From Arthonia radiata (taxonomy: Eukaryota; Ascomycota; Arthoniomycetes; Arthoniales; Arthoniaceae): a DNA stretch of 64,000 nt. Location: contig PSQN01000012.1 in NCBI GenBank assembly GCA_002989075.1, positions 1,686,480 through 1,750,479 on the forward strand, in the 5' to 3' direction. Positions 43,069 through 56,200 of this stretch are shown here, piece by piece. The notes under the pieces were generated by a model. It saw only the letters and a program-made list of their open reading frames with translations, made no database searches and was not told the DNA's origin. Position 1 is the first letter of the stretch. Each line of letters opens with the position of its first letter. The position numbers were made by a program, and so were the translations under genes.

Positions 43069-45516
43069 ATTACTATTAAAAGTAAAAAAGGAGCTTTTAT
43101 TTTTTATTTTACTTAAACTTTTTATTAAATTTCTTTTAACATTTTTATTAAATTTAAAATACTACTTTATTTTTTTTAGTAATTTTTTTATTATTATATA
43201 AATAAATCTTATATATTTTAAAAAACTTTAAAACTCTTCAATTTATTTTTTTAGCTTATTATTAATAAATCTTTAGCTATAAATAAATTTGTTTTATAAT
43301 ATTTTAAACTATTATAGTATTATATTATTAATTTTAATTTTAGTTTATACAAATATTTTAAAAAAAATATATATATAAAATACTAATAACTAGTATAGTA
43401 AGAGTATCTTTAATTATACTTATAATAAAAAAATAGTAAGTTATTAGTTTTATTTTTTATAAAATAAAAGAATTTTTATTATTTAGTCAATTTATAGGAT
43501 TTAAGTTTATTTATTAATAAATTATAACAAAGTTATAATGAATACTATTATAAATAAAAATATATAATATAAATATTTTTATTTATTAAATTTTAAATAA
43601 TTTTTTAAAGAATTTTTATATACTATAGCTTTACTTTTTAATATCAATTTTTTTTAATATATAAATATTAATAAATTTTTGTTTTAACTTATATTTTATA
43701 TAAACTACTTATCTAGTACTATTTTAAAATTATAATAATATAAGTTATAATAATTAGTAGCTTTCTTTTTATAGTACTCTTTTTAATATTAATAATTTAT
43801 ATTTTAAGTATTTAAAGATAATTTTAATATATTTATATTAATTAAGCTATTATTAAAATTATTTATTTTTAAATTATTTAGAATATTACTAGTAATAGAA
43901 CTTTTTTTACTACTATTTTATTAAGTATTATTTAAAGTATTTTATTTATTATATTTTTAGTTACTATTATAGTTTAGAACTTATTTTATTTAAATTTATA
44001 TATTAAAATTTTTATTAAAGAATGATATATAATAATTAAATATAAACAAAACTATTATATTATAAAACTATTTAGAAGAATATACTATTTTATTATAATA
44101 ATTCTAAAGCTTTTATTAATATACATATAATTTAATTATAAGTCTTTATTACTATATTACTAGCTTTTTCTTTATGATAGTATTAATTTGATTAAAATAA
44201 TTAAATAAATTATTATAAATTTTAAATATATAGTATATAGTTAATCAGTAATCTAATTATAAATTTAAATAATAAATATAGAAAATTAAAGAATATTAGT
44301 AGAACATTTGATTTAAAACTATTAATATTTTATTAACTTTAAATATAAGTACTTAGTATTATACTTAAAATAGCTATAAATAGTAAACTTAAAATATAGT
44401 ATTTAAAAAACTATTTAATATATAAAGTTTTAGTAAGTTTTAATATCTTAAAATATCTTAATTAGTCTTTTTAATACAAATTAAAGCTTATTTTAGTTAA
44501 TAAGCTACTATTAAATCTTTTTAAAAGCTTCTTTATATTATAAAAAAAAGTTAGTTTAAATAATAAATTTTTAAAACTAAAATTCAGATAAATAATAGTA
44601 CTATTAAAGTAATTGATATAATAGTTTATTAAATATATCTTATAAAATATAATTATAAAGAATATATACTCTGTTTTTTTTAATATTTTAATAATCTTTT
44701 AAAACTTTTTAATAATAATTATTCTTAGCTTTCTTATTTTAGTTCTATTAAAGCTTATTATTTATTAATAAAATTTTTAGTATATTTAAAAGATTCTTAA
44801 TAGTCAAATTAATTATATGTATAATATATAAATTTTTTAATTTTACCAAGCTTAATACTATATCCTTTATTTTCAACAAATAAATACTTATTAAGTTTAT
44901 TTTAAAGAGTTTTATTATTTAAAGTATTATTAAATATAAATATAATTATTCTTTTTAATAGTTAATAAGTTTTTAATATAGTAATTATTACTTCAATAAA
45001 ATTTATGTTAGTATACTTATTATAAATTAGTATAAACTTAATTAGTCTATTATAAAAATACTACCTATTATTACTACAGTTTGCTTAAATAGTAAGAAAA
45101 TTTTATTAATTTAGTATAAACTAAATATTTAAATAAAGAGTAACTTTTCTAAGAGTAGAAAAGTATTATAGTTTTCTAAATATATAGCTTTATACTTTAT
45201 TATAAATCTATCTTTTAATAGTATTATTTAATAAAATTTAAATATTACTGTTTGAATTAAAAAATAAATAGTAAAAATGAATATTCTTAACTAAGTAAAA
45301 TAGTATTATTTCAGTAATAATAATACTAATAAAATACTTTTTAAAGTAATTTTTATTAAATAAAATTTAAAAGCTCTAATTTATTAATTTATGCTTATAT
45401 TTTTTCTATAAATATTTAGTTAAAGGTTTAATAATAATTATAATAATTAAATACTATTATAATAGATTATACTAAATATATTTATTTAAGTTTTTAAAGA
45501 TTAAATTTAATATATA
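43069..45516. other. Extremely AT-rich stretch without identifiable content
   Basis: Long runs of A, T and TA with almost no C or G. No LTR, inverted repeat or protein pattern could be read with confidence. It is either a very old, fully degraded repeat or non-coding AT-rich DNA. Confidence 0.6.
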
Positions 45517-45718
45517 TATTAACTAAAAGAGTATATAGTTAGATTTAATAGATAATAGTATTAAAAAACTATAGTAAGAAGTAAAAGAGTAAAGCTCCGG
45601 TTAATTAGTAAATAAATAAAGCTAGCTAGATAAAATAAACTAAAATAAGAAACAATCTAAAGTTAGCTAAATTAACTTTAATAGAATATAAAGAGTTTTA
45701 GCTAGAGCCCTATTACTA
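45517..45718. repeat. Left 202 bp terminal repeat
   Basis: Aligned along its length to 59,472-59,673 with differences that are mainly transitions. Confidence 0.7.
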
Positions 45719-45985
45719 TCCTCTCTTTAGACTAGTAAATATTTTTATTTACTAATAGATTAAGTTATTTCTTATTCTTAGTAATCAATAATAGAGTTAA
45801 GTTGCTTAAAGCTCTAATCGGCCTAATTTATGTAAAGCTAGTAGTTATTGTTACTATTATATATTTATTAAAGAAAGAAATAATATATATAGCTAGTAGT
45901 AGAGTTATAACTTAAAGAAGAAGAGTAACTATTAAACTAAATTGCCGATAGACAGATAGTAAGGATAAAATAAAGCTAGTGTTAG

Positions 45986-46434
45986 TGTTATAGTCTTACT
46001 ACATTTAGCTAGTACAAGGCTAAGCGCAGCCAGCCTTATTAGAGCATTATATAGGATACTCAATAACTCTAATATAGCGATATTAGCAACGTCGCTATAT
46101 CGCAATAGAATTCCAATAATGTAATAAAAGAGCTATTAGAACTATTAAATATAAAGAAACTTATTTATATACCTTAAACTATATAGCTAGACTAATAGCT
46201 AACCTTAGAATAGACTTTAGTCTATTAACTTAATATTTAAATATAACTTTTTTAACTATATTTAAGTAACATACTTTACCTTCTGTCTACTTAGTTAAGC
46301 CTCTCTTACTCTTTATAATTTATTTTATCTCTCCTATCTTTTAGTCTCTAGTATATAAGATACCTACTACTAAGATTTATAAGCATACAAGATAAGTAAG
46401 CCTTAGTTTAGTTCTTCTAGTAACTAGCGTTATA
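45986..46434 (+). repeat. Gypsy-2 5' LTR
   Basis: 449 bp, starting TGTTATAGTCTTACTAC and ending GCGTTATA (CA changed to TA). Confidence 0.8.
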
Positions 46435-46479
46435 CTTTAATAAACTTACTATAAAAGTAGAGAAAGTAGATTAATTATA

Positions 46480-47370
46480 TTTACTACTTTAGTATCTAAT
46501 AGCTGCAACGCTATAGATAGGTTAGTCAATAAAATAGCTAGTACGAATAAGATATCGAACGTTAATATTAAGATAAAAAAAAGCTTCTTAAATAAACGTT
46601 TTAAAGTTACTTTATTCTTAATACGCCTAGCTATATACTTTAAAACTTATAAAGACTAGTTTTTAAATAATATAACTATAGTTCTATTCGCTATCTTTTA
46701 TATAGACAGAGACGTTTATAAGTAGGTTGAGTACTATTTTAACGACTTTTTATTTACCCTAATAAAAAGTAAACGTAAGAATACCGATAAATTCTTTGCT
46801 AGCTTTATCTTCTTTTAGAAAAAGCTTAGAGAGATTTTTAGTTAGACGGACGCCGGGCGCGTTGCTACCAGAAAATTCTAGAATCTAAAGTAAATAGAAC
46901 CAGTAAGCAGGTATGCCGCTAAATTTATATAGTATGCTAATTAAATAGAATAGAATAAGAAATCCCTTATTAAGACCTTTTATAAAGGACCTAAAGACTA
47001 TATTAAGAAAGTAATCTATATTCGTAAAGAGAAGTTTAACGATCTCGATAGTATAATATAACGAGCAAAGGAGATCGATAACAGTAACTTTAAAAGACAG
47101 ATAAAAAAGAAAAATAATCCTACTAATAGGTTCTATAGAACAAAGAACCGAGCGAATGTACAATAAGATCGAGGCGATCTAATAAAATTAGATTTTATAA
47201 AACTATAAGAGAAACTAAATAACTAGGAGAGAGAATATAGAATAAAGAATAAGCTATACTTATATTACAGAAAATTAAGGTATTAAGTTAAAGAATGCCG
47301 CTCTAAAAAGTAACAGTTTAATAGTACTAAGCGAAGCGAGCATAATAATCGATCTTAGAAACCTCGCTCT
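46480..47370 (+). pseudogene. Gypsy-2 gag relic
   Basis: The plus-strand translation shows a retrotransposon capsid pattern (VEYYFNDFLF, YAAKFI, then KTFYKGPKDYIKK near 46,975) followed near 47,260-47,310 by a zinc knuckle in which the first two Cys positions are Tyr (LYLYYRKLRY) and the last Cys survives (VKEC). Confidence 0.6.
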
Positions 47371-48899
47371 CTACGATAATAGTTTAATATAACTATTCAG
47401 ATATAGACAAACAATAGCTGCAATAAGGCAATAAACTTACTAGCGGTCTTCGCTAACTACTAGTATATAGACTTAATTAAGGGTCGTTCGCTTTAAGAAT
47501 TAAAACTCTTACTAAAGATTAATTAGAACTAGTATAAGTACGTTACTAGTCTAATAAAGAAACAAAAGGATATCTATTAGGGTACCTTCTACGACTAAGA
47601 AGATACTTACCAAGGTACTTTCAACGGGCTAAACTTATTTAAATTATATATAAACTGGAATACGGACAGTAAGTTATAGAAAGAAATAAAGAAACGACAA
47701 ATAAAACAGAAACAACGGAATCTATAGGACTAAAACAACATTAACTACACTATTCCGAGGCATTAGATATAGAGTACCGTTATACTATACAAAACACTAT
47801 TCTAAACCGCGTGCTACAATAACAATTAAATAATCTGTAAATTTAATAAACTAGAGTTAAAATTGTAGCTAAAGAAACTAATATCTCTAAAACAAGATTC
47901 GACACAAAAACTAGGTCTTACCCGAGAACGACCTAGGTTACCTTACTTAGAGACCTAAGAAGAATTTAAGGAGAAGTAGACTGTAAAAGTAGAGTAAGAT
48001 AGTATTTACAATATATTATAGGTAAGATAACAACTTAAAGACAAAAATATAGATTTTAATAGTACAGAATCCTCTTTTAAGGACAATACTAATTAAAAAG
48101 AATAAACTTTAATTTATTAGAAAGGAATAATATAGAGACTTTATTAGTTAGCCTTCTATAATGAAAAGTTAAGCGCTAATAAAGATATTAACAATATTCT
48201 AAGATATATTTACTTATATTTACAATAACTAGTAGACTACTTTATTAAGAATCTAAAATTATATATTTAGTACTAATATCTTTAACTAACAATATATAAC
48301 TTATAAACACAATAAGTTTTAACTAGCGATAGTTATATAATTAAAGCAGAGATTGTAAATAATAAACTAGACGTTATAATAAAAGCTATACTAAAATATT
48401 TAATACAGGAGTTTCTATAGTAAATTAACTAACAATAGATTTTAGTATTTAAAATACTTTAGAACGTATATAATTAACAGAAAAAAGACTAAGTCGACTA
48501 CTTCGAGGGTGGTAGTATCGGCTCATTTAATAGTTAAACTCTCTAAAAATTTAGCTTTATATAAGCTTAGCTATCTATAAAACATACTTATATACTTAAA
48601 TAACAATAAACAATAAAAATATTAAAATTATAATTAATTTAAATATAATAGATAACTTTATTTTAATACGCTACGTTAAAGAATACTAAATATAAATATA
48701 AAAGAAGAAATTACCTTACATACTATTTAAATTTTGAGAGGTAGAGAGAAGAGTCGACTACAAGACTTTATTAATAAGTATAATAATAATAAGGGACTAT
48801 TAAGAAGAAATTACTTATAATATTATAAATATTAACCAGTACTATACTATACTAGGTATACTTTAGTTACAACAATGCAACCTAAAAGTAGATTAGAGA

Positions 48900-51800
48900 A
48901 CTAAGAAGCTCTTCTTTACTAGATACAAGTACTTTAAACAAAAGTCGTTCTATAAAATAGATACTTTATAAGCTATTTTTAGTAGTAAGAATAAAGAGTA
49001 CGATAAAAAACTTATATAAGTAAGTATTACTATACTTTGACAACCGAATATCTTATAAGAGAAGTTTACCGTAGTATTTCGTCTATAGCTAACTATACGT
49101 AAGTATAAATAAAAGATAACTATACGTTAATAATTCTATACGACGACTAGTACTTAGTTAATTACTAAGATACTAGAGAAATATAATTAATTTTAATATC
49201 TATTTAAGAAAGCTAAGCTAAACTTAGCTCTCTTAGAATATAAACTATAAGATTATACAATACCTTTATAAGAAGGTAAAACGCTAATATTTAGTTTAAT
49301 ATACTTTTTATTAGAAGCAGAAAATTAAGCGCTCCGCGACTATTTTAACAAAAACCTTAAGAAAGGTTTTATCTAAAAATTAATATTACTAGCCGAATAT
49401 CTAATACTCTTTATATCTAAGAAGAATAGTAAACTACAACTCTACGTAGATTATAAACAATTAAACAGAGTAACTATTAAAAACTAATATTTGTTACTAC
49501 GTATTAATAAAATTATAGATCGACTCTATAATGCGTAGAAGTTTACTAAGTTTAATCTATAAGAAGTTTATAACTTAATTTATATAAAAGAAGATAAAGA
49601 ATAGAAAATAGCTTTTTATACGAGATATAGACTTTTTAAATATTGTGTTATACTCTTTAGACTAATAAACGTACTAGTATTCTTTTAGAAACTAATTAAT
49701 AACACACTTAGTAATTATCTAGATATATTTATAATTGCTTATCTAAACAATATTCTAGTATATAGCCGTATACTAAAAGAATATAAAAAATATATTAAGG
49801 AGGTATTAAAAAGATTAGCGCGTATCGATTTATAAATTAATATTAAGAAAACTTAGTTTTACTAACAATCTATTAAATTTCCTAGATTTATAATTACCGA
49901 GTATAGTTTTTAAATAAAAGATTTAAAAATTTAATCTGTTTTAATATAGCCTACGCTAAAAAATATAAACAACTATAATAACTTTTTAGTTTTACTAGCT
50001 ACTACAGGCAATAGATATCTAACTTTAGCTAAATAATAACACCGCTGTTTTAACAGATAAAATAATTAATAGGATTTTTTTAGACGTAAAAAGAACAATT
50101 AGTATTTAAAGAACTTAAAGAAGCCTTTAAGATTAGATCTATATTAGCAATATTCGATTCTAACTTACCAATTATTATAAATAGATACGTTAGACTATAT
50201 AATTAGAGTATATGTAAGTTAAAATAATAAGAAAAGAAAGCTTAGACCAGTAGCTTTCTACTTAAAGAAAATATTACTTATAGAGTAGAACTACGATATC
50301 TACAATAAAGAGCTTTTAGCTATTATAGCAATATTTAAAACTTAGCGAGCTTACCTAAAAGAAGCAAACTATATAGTTATAGTATATATAAACTATAAAA
50401 ACCTAACTTACTTTATAACGATAAAGAAACTTAACTACAGATAAGTTAGATAGTTAGAAACTATAGCTCTATACGACTTTATTATTATCTATAAGAAAGG
50501 TTCTAAGAATAATAGAGCAGATACTCTTAGCTAACAACTAAACTACCTTAATAATAAGGAATACGTTAAACACACAATATTTTAAGAATACAACAATAAG
50601 ATTAAATACAATTAATTAGCTATAACAATCGAGTTTGTTATTAAACTATACAGCTAAATCTTAGATATCCTAATCGACCTTAAAACGTATTAAGAGAACG
50701 AAAAGCGACATTTAGAACTAATAAAGAATAATAAAGGCTACTACGAATTTTAAGGAAAAATCTATGTTTCAAGAAATCTAATCCAATACATTATTAGTAA
50801 CTTTTACAATAACCCGACAAAGAGACATAAAGGAATTAATAATACTATTAAAAAGATTATAAGAACCTATTATATCTCGAAAATCTAATATTACGTTAAG
50901 AATTATATCTAAGAATATAATATATACGTAAAAACTAAGTACTTAAGATACTTACTATACGGTAAGCTACAACTACTAAAATCATCTAAAAAACTATAGT
51001 ATATAGTTTTACTAGACTTTATTATTAAATTACTACTTTCTAAGGATTTATATATAGAAGTAGCTTATAATACTATCTTAGTTATATACAATAAACTAAC
51101 AAAGTACGTATACTTTATATCTTACAAGAAAGCTAGTAATTTAGAATAATTAGTATATATATTTCTTTAGATTATTTCAGCTAATTATAGGTAATCATAA
51201 AGAATTGTTTTAAATAGAGACTAAAAATTTGTCTTACAATTTTAAATATCTCTAATATAACAATTAGAGACAAAACAGAAAAAATCTACTTTATTCTATC
51301 TATAGACCGATAAACAGACCGAGAGAATAAATTAAACACCAAAATAGTATCTTTAAGTATATATTAACTACTAGTAAAACAACTAAATATAATTACCACT
51401 AGTAGCGTAGACTACGTATAATAATATAAAAAACGATATAATAAAAATAACTTTGTTCTATATCTTATACGGCTATTACCCTCTTTAAAGCAGATAACTA
51501 TAGAATACTACTAAAAACGAAGTAGCTATACAAATAGCTATAAGCATAAAAACTCTATATTAGTAGTTAAAGTTTAATAGCAAGTTTATTAATAAACGTA
51601 CTAAAAAATAGTATAATAAGTTAAAAACTACTTTAAATATAAGTATAAAAAAGAGAAAAATAGCTTACTTGCTTATAAGAAACTTAATAACTATTAAATT
51701 AAGCAAAAAACTTAACTATACAAAAATAAAACTATTTAAAATCTTATAGCAATTAAGATCTATAATATTTAAACTTAAACTTTTAAGAATAATAAGAATA

Positions 51801-52100
51801 TACTCTATATTCTATGTAGCGCTATTAAAACTAGCTTACTTATATAAAGTAAAACGGCCTAACTTAAAAATTCTTTTTAATAACTAAGAATCTAAGTATA
51901 AAGTTAAAACGATTCAAGCTTATAAACAATACTAAGGTAAACAACAACATCTTATAAAATAGAAAAAATACTCTAAATATAAAAATTAATAGAAACTAGA
52001 ATAAAACCTAACTAACTATAAAAATACTATTTAATAATATTAAAACTAGAATATTAATTAGTTGTAGCAGTATTAATACTCTAATTTACTATTTAGTGCG
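48900..52100 (+). pseudogene. Gypsy-2 pol relic
   Basis: Reverse transcriptase is readable at about 49,300-49,930 with DYKQLNRVTIKN at 49,449 and the catalytic loop YLNNILVYS at 49,740, both Asp positions now Asn. RNase H follows (about 50,090-50,560, with YNKELLAII-type and Asp-rich ends) and an integrase (about 50,780-51,500). Stops are frequent. Only the domain order and the core motifs were used; the ends are approximate. Confidence 0.65.
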
Positions 52101-52808
52101 TCTTACCGGTATTTAAGTTATCTATAAACAAACTAGTTTACTATAAAAGTAGCCTACTACCTAACTCTGAGTATAAATTATTACAAAAATTTATACTGAA
52201 GCTACTTAGTATATCTATAATATTACTACTAAATATAGCCGCTAACTATTCTTCCTTAAACAATATATTATTTTAATTTATTTTATTTTGTATCTAAATA
52301 TACAACCTTTTAAGCTCCTTTTTTAAATTAATAACCGCCGCTTTGATAGCTTTACGCTACCTTTTCGCCGTACAAACAACTTTCTTCTCTTCTACTAAAC
52401 GCTTACGTTACCTTTAAAGGGCGTTTAATACTTATAAGTACTAAGGATAGATACTCTAAGCTAAATAAGTTAAAACTAGTATAAATAAACGTTAAAATAG
52501 AAACTAACTATTCTTTAACGACGAGCAAACATTATACAACTTCTTGTCGTAAATATATATAAAGCAAGATACCTTCTTAGACTTTAAAATATAATTTTTA
52601 CTTAGATAAGAGCAATAGAAATACAAAAGTATCTCTTAACTATAGACTTTAGTAAGAATAGTATTAATCTTAAGCGCTTTATTAGCGTTAAGAGCCTTTT
52701 TAACTTTAAATATAATAACTTATAGAATTAAATCTATTACTAAGTAACGATAAGGTTTTAATGTCTCTAGAGCCGTTAAGAACGACTAGCTTTAAAGAGA
52801 AGACCTTA

Positions 52809-53257
52809 TATTACGGTCTTACTATATTTAGCTAGTATAAGACTAAGCGTAGCTAGCCTTATTAGAGTATTATATAGGATACCTAATAACTTTAATATAG
52901 CGATATCGGTAACGTCGCTATATCGTAATAAGATCCTAATAACGCAATAAAAGAGCTATTAAAACTATTAAATACAGAGAAACTTATCTATATACCTTAA
53001 ACTTTATAGCTAAACTAATAGCTAACTTTAAAATAAACTTTAGTTTATTAACTTAATATTTAAATATAAGTTCTTTAACTATATTTAGGTAACGTACTTT
53101 ACCTTCTATTTACTTAGTTAAGCTTCTTTTATTCTTTATAATCTGTTTTAGCTCTCCTACCTTTTAGTCTCTAGTATACAAGATACCTACTATTAAGATC
53201 GATAAGTATACAAGGTAAGTAAGCCTTAGACCGGTCCTCCTAGCGACCGGCGTTACA
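52809..53257 (+). repeat. Gypsy-2 3' LTR
   Basis: 449 bp, first bases TATTACGGTCTTAC and last bases GGCGTTACA. Confidence 0.8.
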
Positions 53258-56200
53258 ACTAGTTAAGAAGCTAGATAGACTAATAAAAACTAGTTATAGT
53301 AAAGTAAATATCGATAGTTTAATTCTAAATAATAGTATTAGTGCTAATAAGAGCTCTAATTTAAGTATTTTAAAGGACTCTAGTCTAGTTTTAAATTATA
53401 TAGTAGAACAGATATTAAAAGACTATAATATATATAGTAATCTTTAGATAGAGGGTATTAATAAACTTTTAAACTACAATATATAGCTTTAAGTTAAATA
53501 TATAGGACTATTAGTCGTTCTACTACTAATAATAGAGCTAGAAGATAATATAGTTATAAAAGTAGATATTAATAGGCGCATTAAGCTTAATTATAAGCTA
53601 AAGAAGTATATTAGCAGTAGTTGAATTAGAGCAATAGAGCCGCTAGAAAGATATTTTAGTAGGGTTATTATAGAATTATTAACTGAAATTAGATTATTAA
53701 TAATTTATAAAGAGTAGAAAAGAAGTTTAAGTAGAAGAAATAGAAAAAAAACTAGAAAAATAGAGATATAAGATAGAGTATTATCTTTTATCTTTGCTTT
53801 TATCTTTACTCTCTAGATATTTAAAATTTAGCTACTAGGGTTTAGACGTATGTAAATAATATTTATAGTAGTTTTATAGTACCGCTTAGCTATACTTAAA
53901 GTTGTTAATAGAGTACTACTTAAAGTTATTATTATAGCCCTTCTATTTTACTTATGTTTATAGTTTTCTACTTATCTTCTTAATTAATTAAATTTCTTTA
54001 ATAATATACTCTTCTTTGCTATTAATATTCTTTAGTAAAGGGTTCTTAGCTACTTAATCTAAGGAATGTTGTTCTTATTAAGCTATGGAATATTAAAATA
54101 GAAAATGGAGTAAATATTGTAATATAAATAGAGAAGCTTAAGTTTATAAAAGATATTTACCTTCTTTTTAATCTTAAAAAGATCTATAAACTTAGACTCT
54201 AACTTCTTAGTTAAATAAACAAGCTTTAGATTATAAATTAAAAGATAGACTTGCTAGCTTAGCTACTAGTTAACATCTATTTAGTACTTATTAGCCTACT
54301 ACTTTATTTATTTCTAGCTTTCTTTAATTCTAGCTTTCTTTAATTCTAGCTTTCTTTAATTCTAGCGTATATAAAGCTTTAAATCTTACTATACTAGTTT
54401 ATAATAGCCTAGATATTCTAAAGAGTAATCTAGTTATAAGTAGTTTTAGCGGTTAGTAAAGAATCTAGCTAGTTAAAATTATATCTTAAAATAATTCTTC
54501 GACTAACAAGAAGAAGCTTAATGCTAATAGTTATATTCTTTATCAAGTTTGTAGTATATTAAGCGATAGAAAGGTACTTAAACTAGTTATTTTACTTTTA
54601 TAAGTAGTAGTACTAGAGATATATCTTTATTTCTTAGTTAATAATCTTAATTTATTTATTAATATATAAATAGTAAATAACAAAGAGGCGTAGCTTAATA
54701 TCTACTAGGTTAGTAAGTATCTTCTAAAAGTTATTAATTTAAGAGGTTCTATAGTTAATAATAATTATATCTAAAGTTTTAATATAGTAGTAAACATTAT
54801 AAAAGAATAGTTCCGTAGTATTTTTAGTAAATAGATCTTCTTTTTTATAATAATAAAGAATATAAAAGTGTTTCTTACTTATTTAGTTAACTATATTAAG
54901 AATAGCGTTATTTTACTAGGTATCGTTTAAAAGAGCTACTATAAAATCTATTAAATAATTCTATTATAGAATCTAAAGTATATTAATAGGCTATTAGAGC
55001 TTTAAGCGTTGCTAGTAGTTATATTTACTATATGTATAGTAGTAGCAATTCTATAGATACTAGTAAAGAAGATAGTTCTACTTAAGAATATAGTATTTAG
55101 CGCGCTTAATAATAAAGACTATTTTCTTAAACCCAATATATTCTATTTTTAGTAAGATATAGACTTCTTTAATTACTTATATCTAATAAAAGCTTAAAGC
55201 TACTAGAAAATCTTTATAAAATAGAAGACCTTCTTTATTTTAATAATATTTAATTTAATAGCTATAAATTAACTTCTTATTAATACTAATTATAAGAGCC
55301 TTTTAAATATCTTTAAATATAGAGCTACTATAGTTAGCTTACTTAATAAATACTAGAAGACTTAGTTCTTCTTACTTAATAGAGCCTATAAAAATTAGAG
55401 ATACTAAGAACTTATAATTATTCTTATAGTCATTAAGAATATATAGGTTTAAATTCTCTAGCTTAAGAATTATTTAATAAAGGTTGAGATTGATTTTACT
55501 ACGTTAAACTATTTTAGTTTAATAAATTAGTACGTTAGCCTTCTTATTAGTAGCTTTTAAGTAGTAAATAATCTTAAAGTTAAAGTTTAATAGTAATTTA
55601 AAATAAACCGCTTAATAGCAATTAAGTTTCTACTTAACTATAAAGAATTTAAGCGATTTATAGTTAATAAGAATCTAAATTAGTACATCTACATTAAAAG
55701 ATTAAAGCTTAGAGAACTACACTTTAAAATACTTAGTAATAGTTATTAACTCTTAATTATAAATAGTGTATTTATGTTTAGTTAGACTAAAACTCTTTAA
55801 GAAGAAGACTACTAAATAAAGAATTCTATTATTGTTTAGCTAGCTAAATATCCTAGCAGTAAATATATTAGTAGAGTTATATTTTAGAAAGATTTACTAG
55901 GTAGAATTAAAATAGTAGAGTACTAGCTTAGTTATAATTATATCTTTAACTACTTAAAAGGCCTAATTATAGGCTTTATTCTATAGTTTAGCGTTTTTTT
56001 CTAATAAAGCGTTAATTAACTAAACTAGCTAAAAGACATCTCTAATAAACTACTAGTAATAGTTAATAAAGCTAAAAAATTATTAAATACTAGTAATATT
56101 AATTAATTTTTTCTACTTTAGAATTACTTTAATTTAAAAGAAATTTATTTAAATATAGTTAGAGATAATAATTAGATTAGGAAACTTAAGCTTTTACTTA

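Larger units (their letters stand above)
45986..53257 (+). mobile_element. Gypsy-2: full-length Ty3/gypsy element, 7,272 bp, RIP-inactivated
   Basis: Two 449 bp LTRs (45,986-46,434 and 52,809-53,257) enclose a gag and pol relic. The flanking pentamers are GTTAG and ACTAG, which differ by two transitions and could both derive from GCTAG by RIP, so a target duplication is plausible. The LTRs contain a repeated GCGATAT...CGCTATATCG motif. It is nested in the element bounded by 202 bp repeats and is a different family from Gypsy-1 (LTR 449 against 196 bp). Confidence 0.8.

Noticed and set aside
46885-47163. Minus-strand hydrophobic 92-codon frame
   Set aside because: It is antisense to the recognisable Gypsy-2 gag; Leu/Ile/Phe richness is expected from AT-rich DNA.
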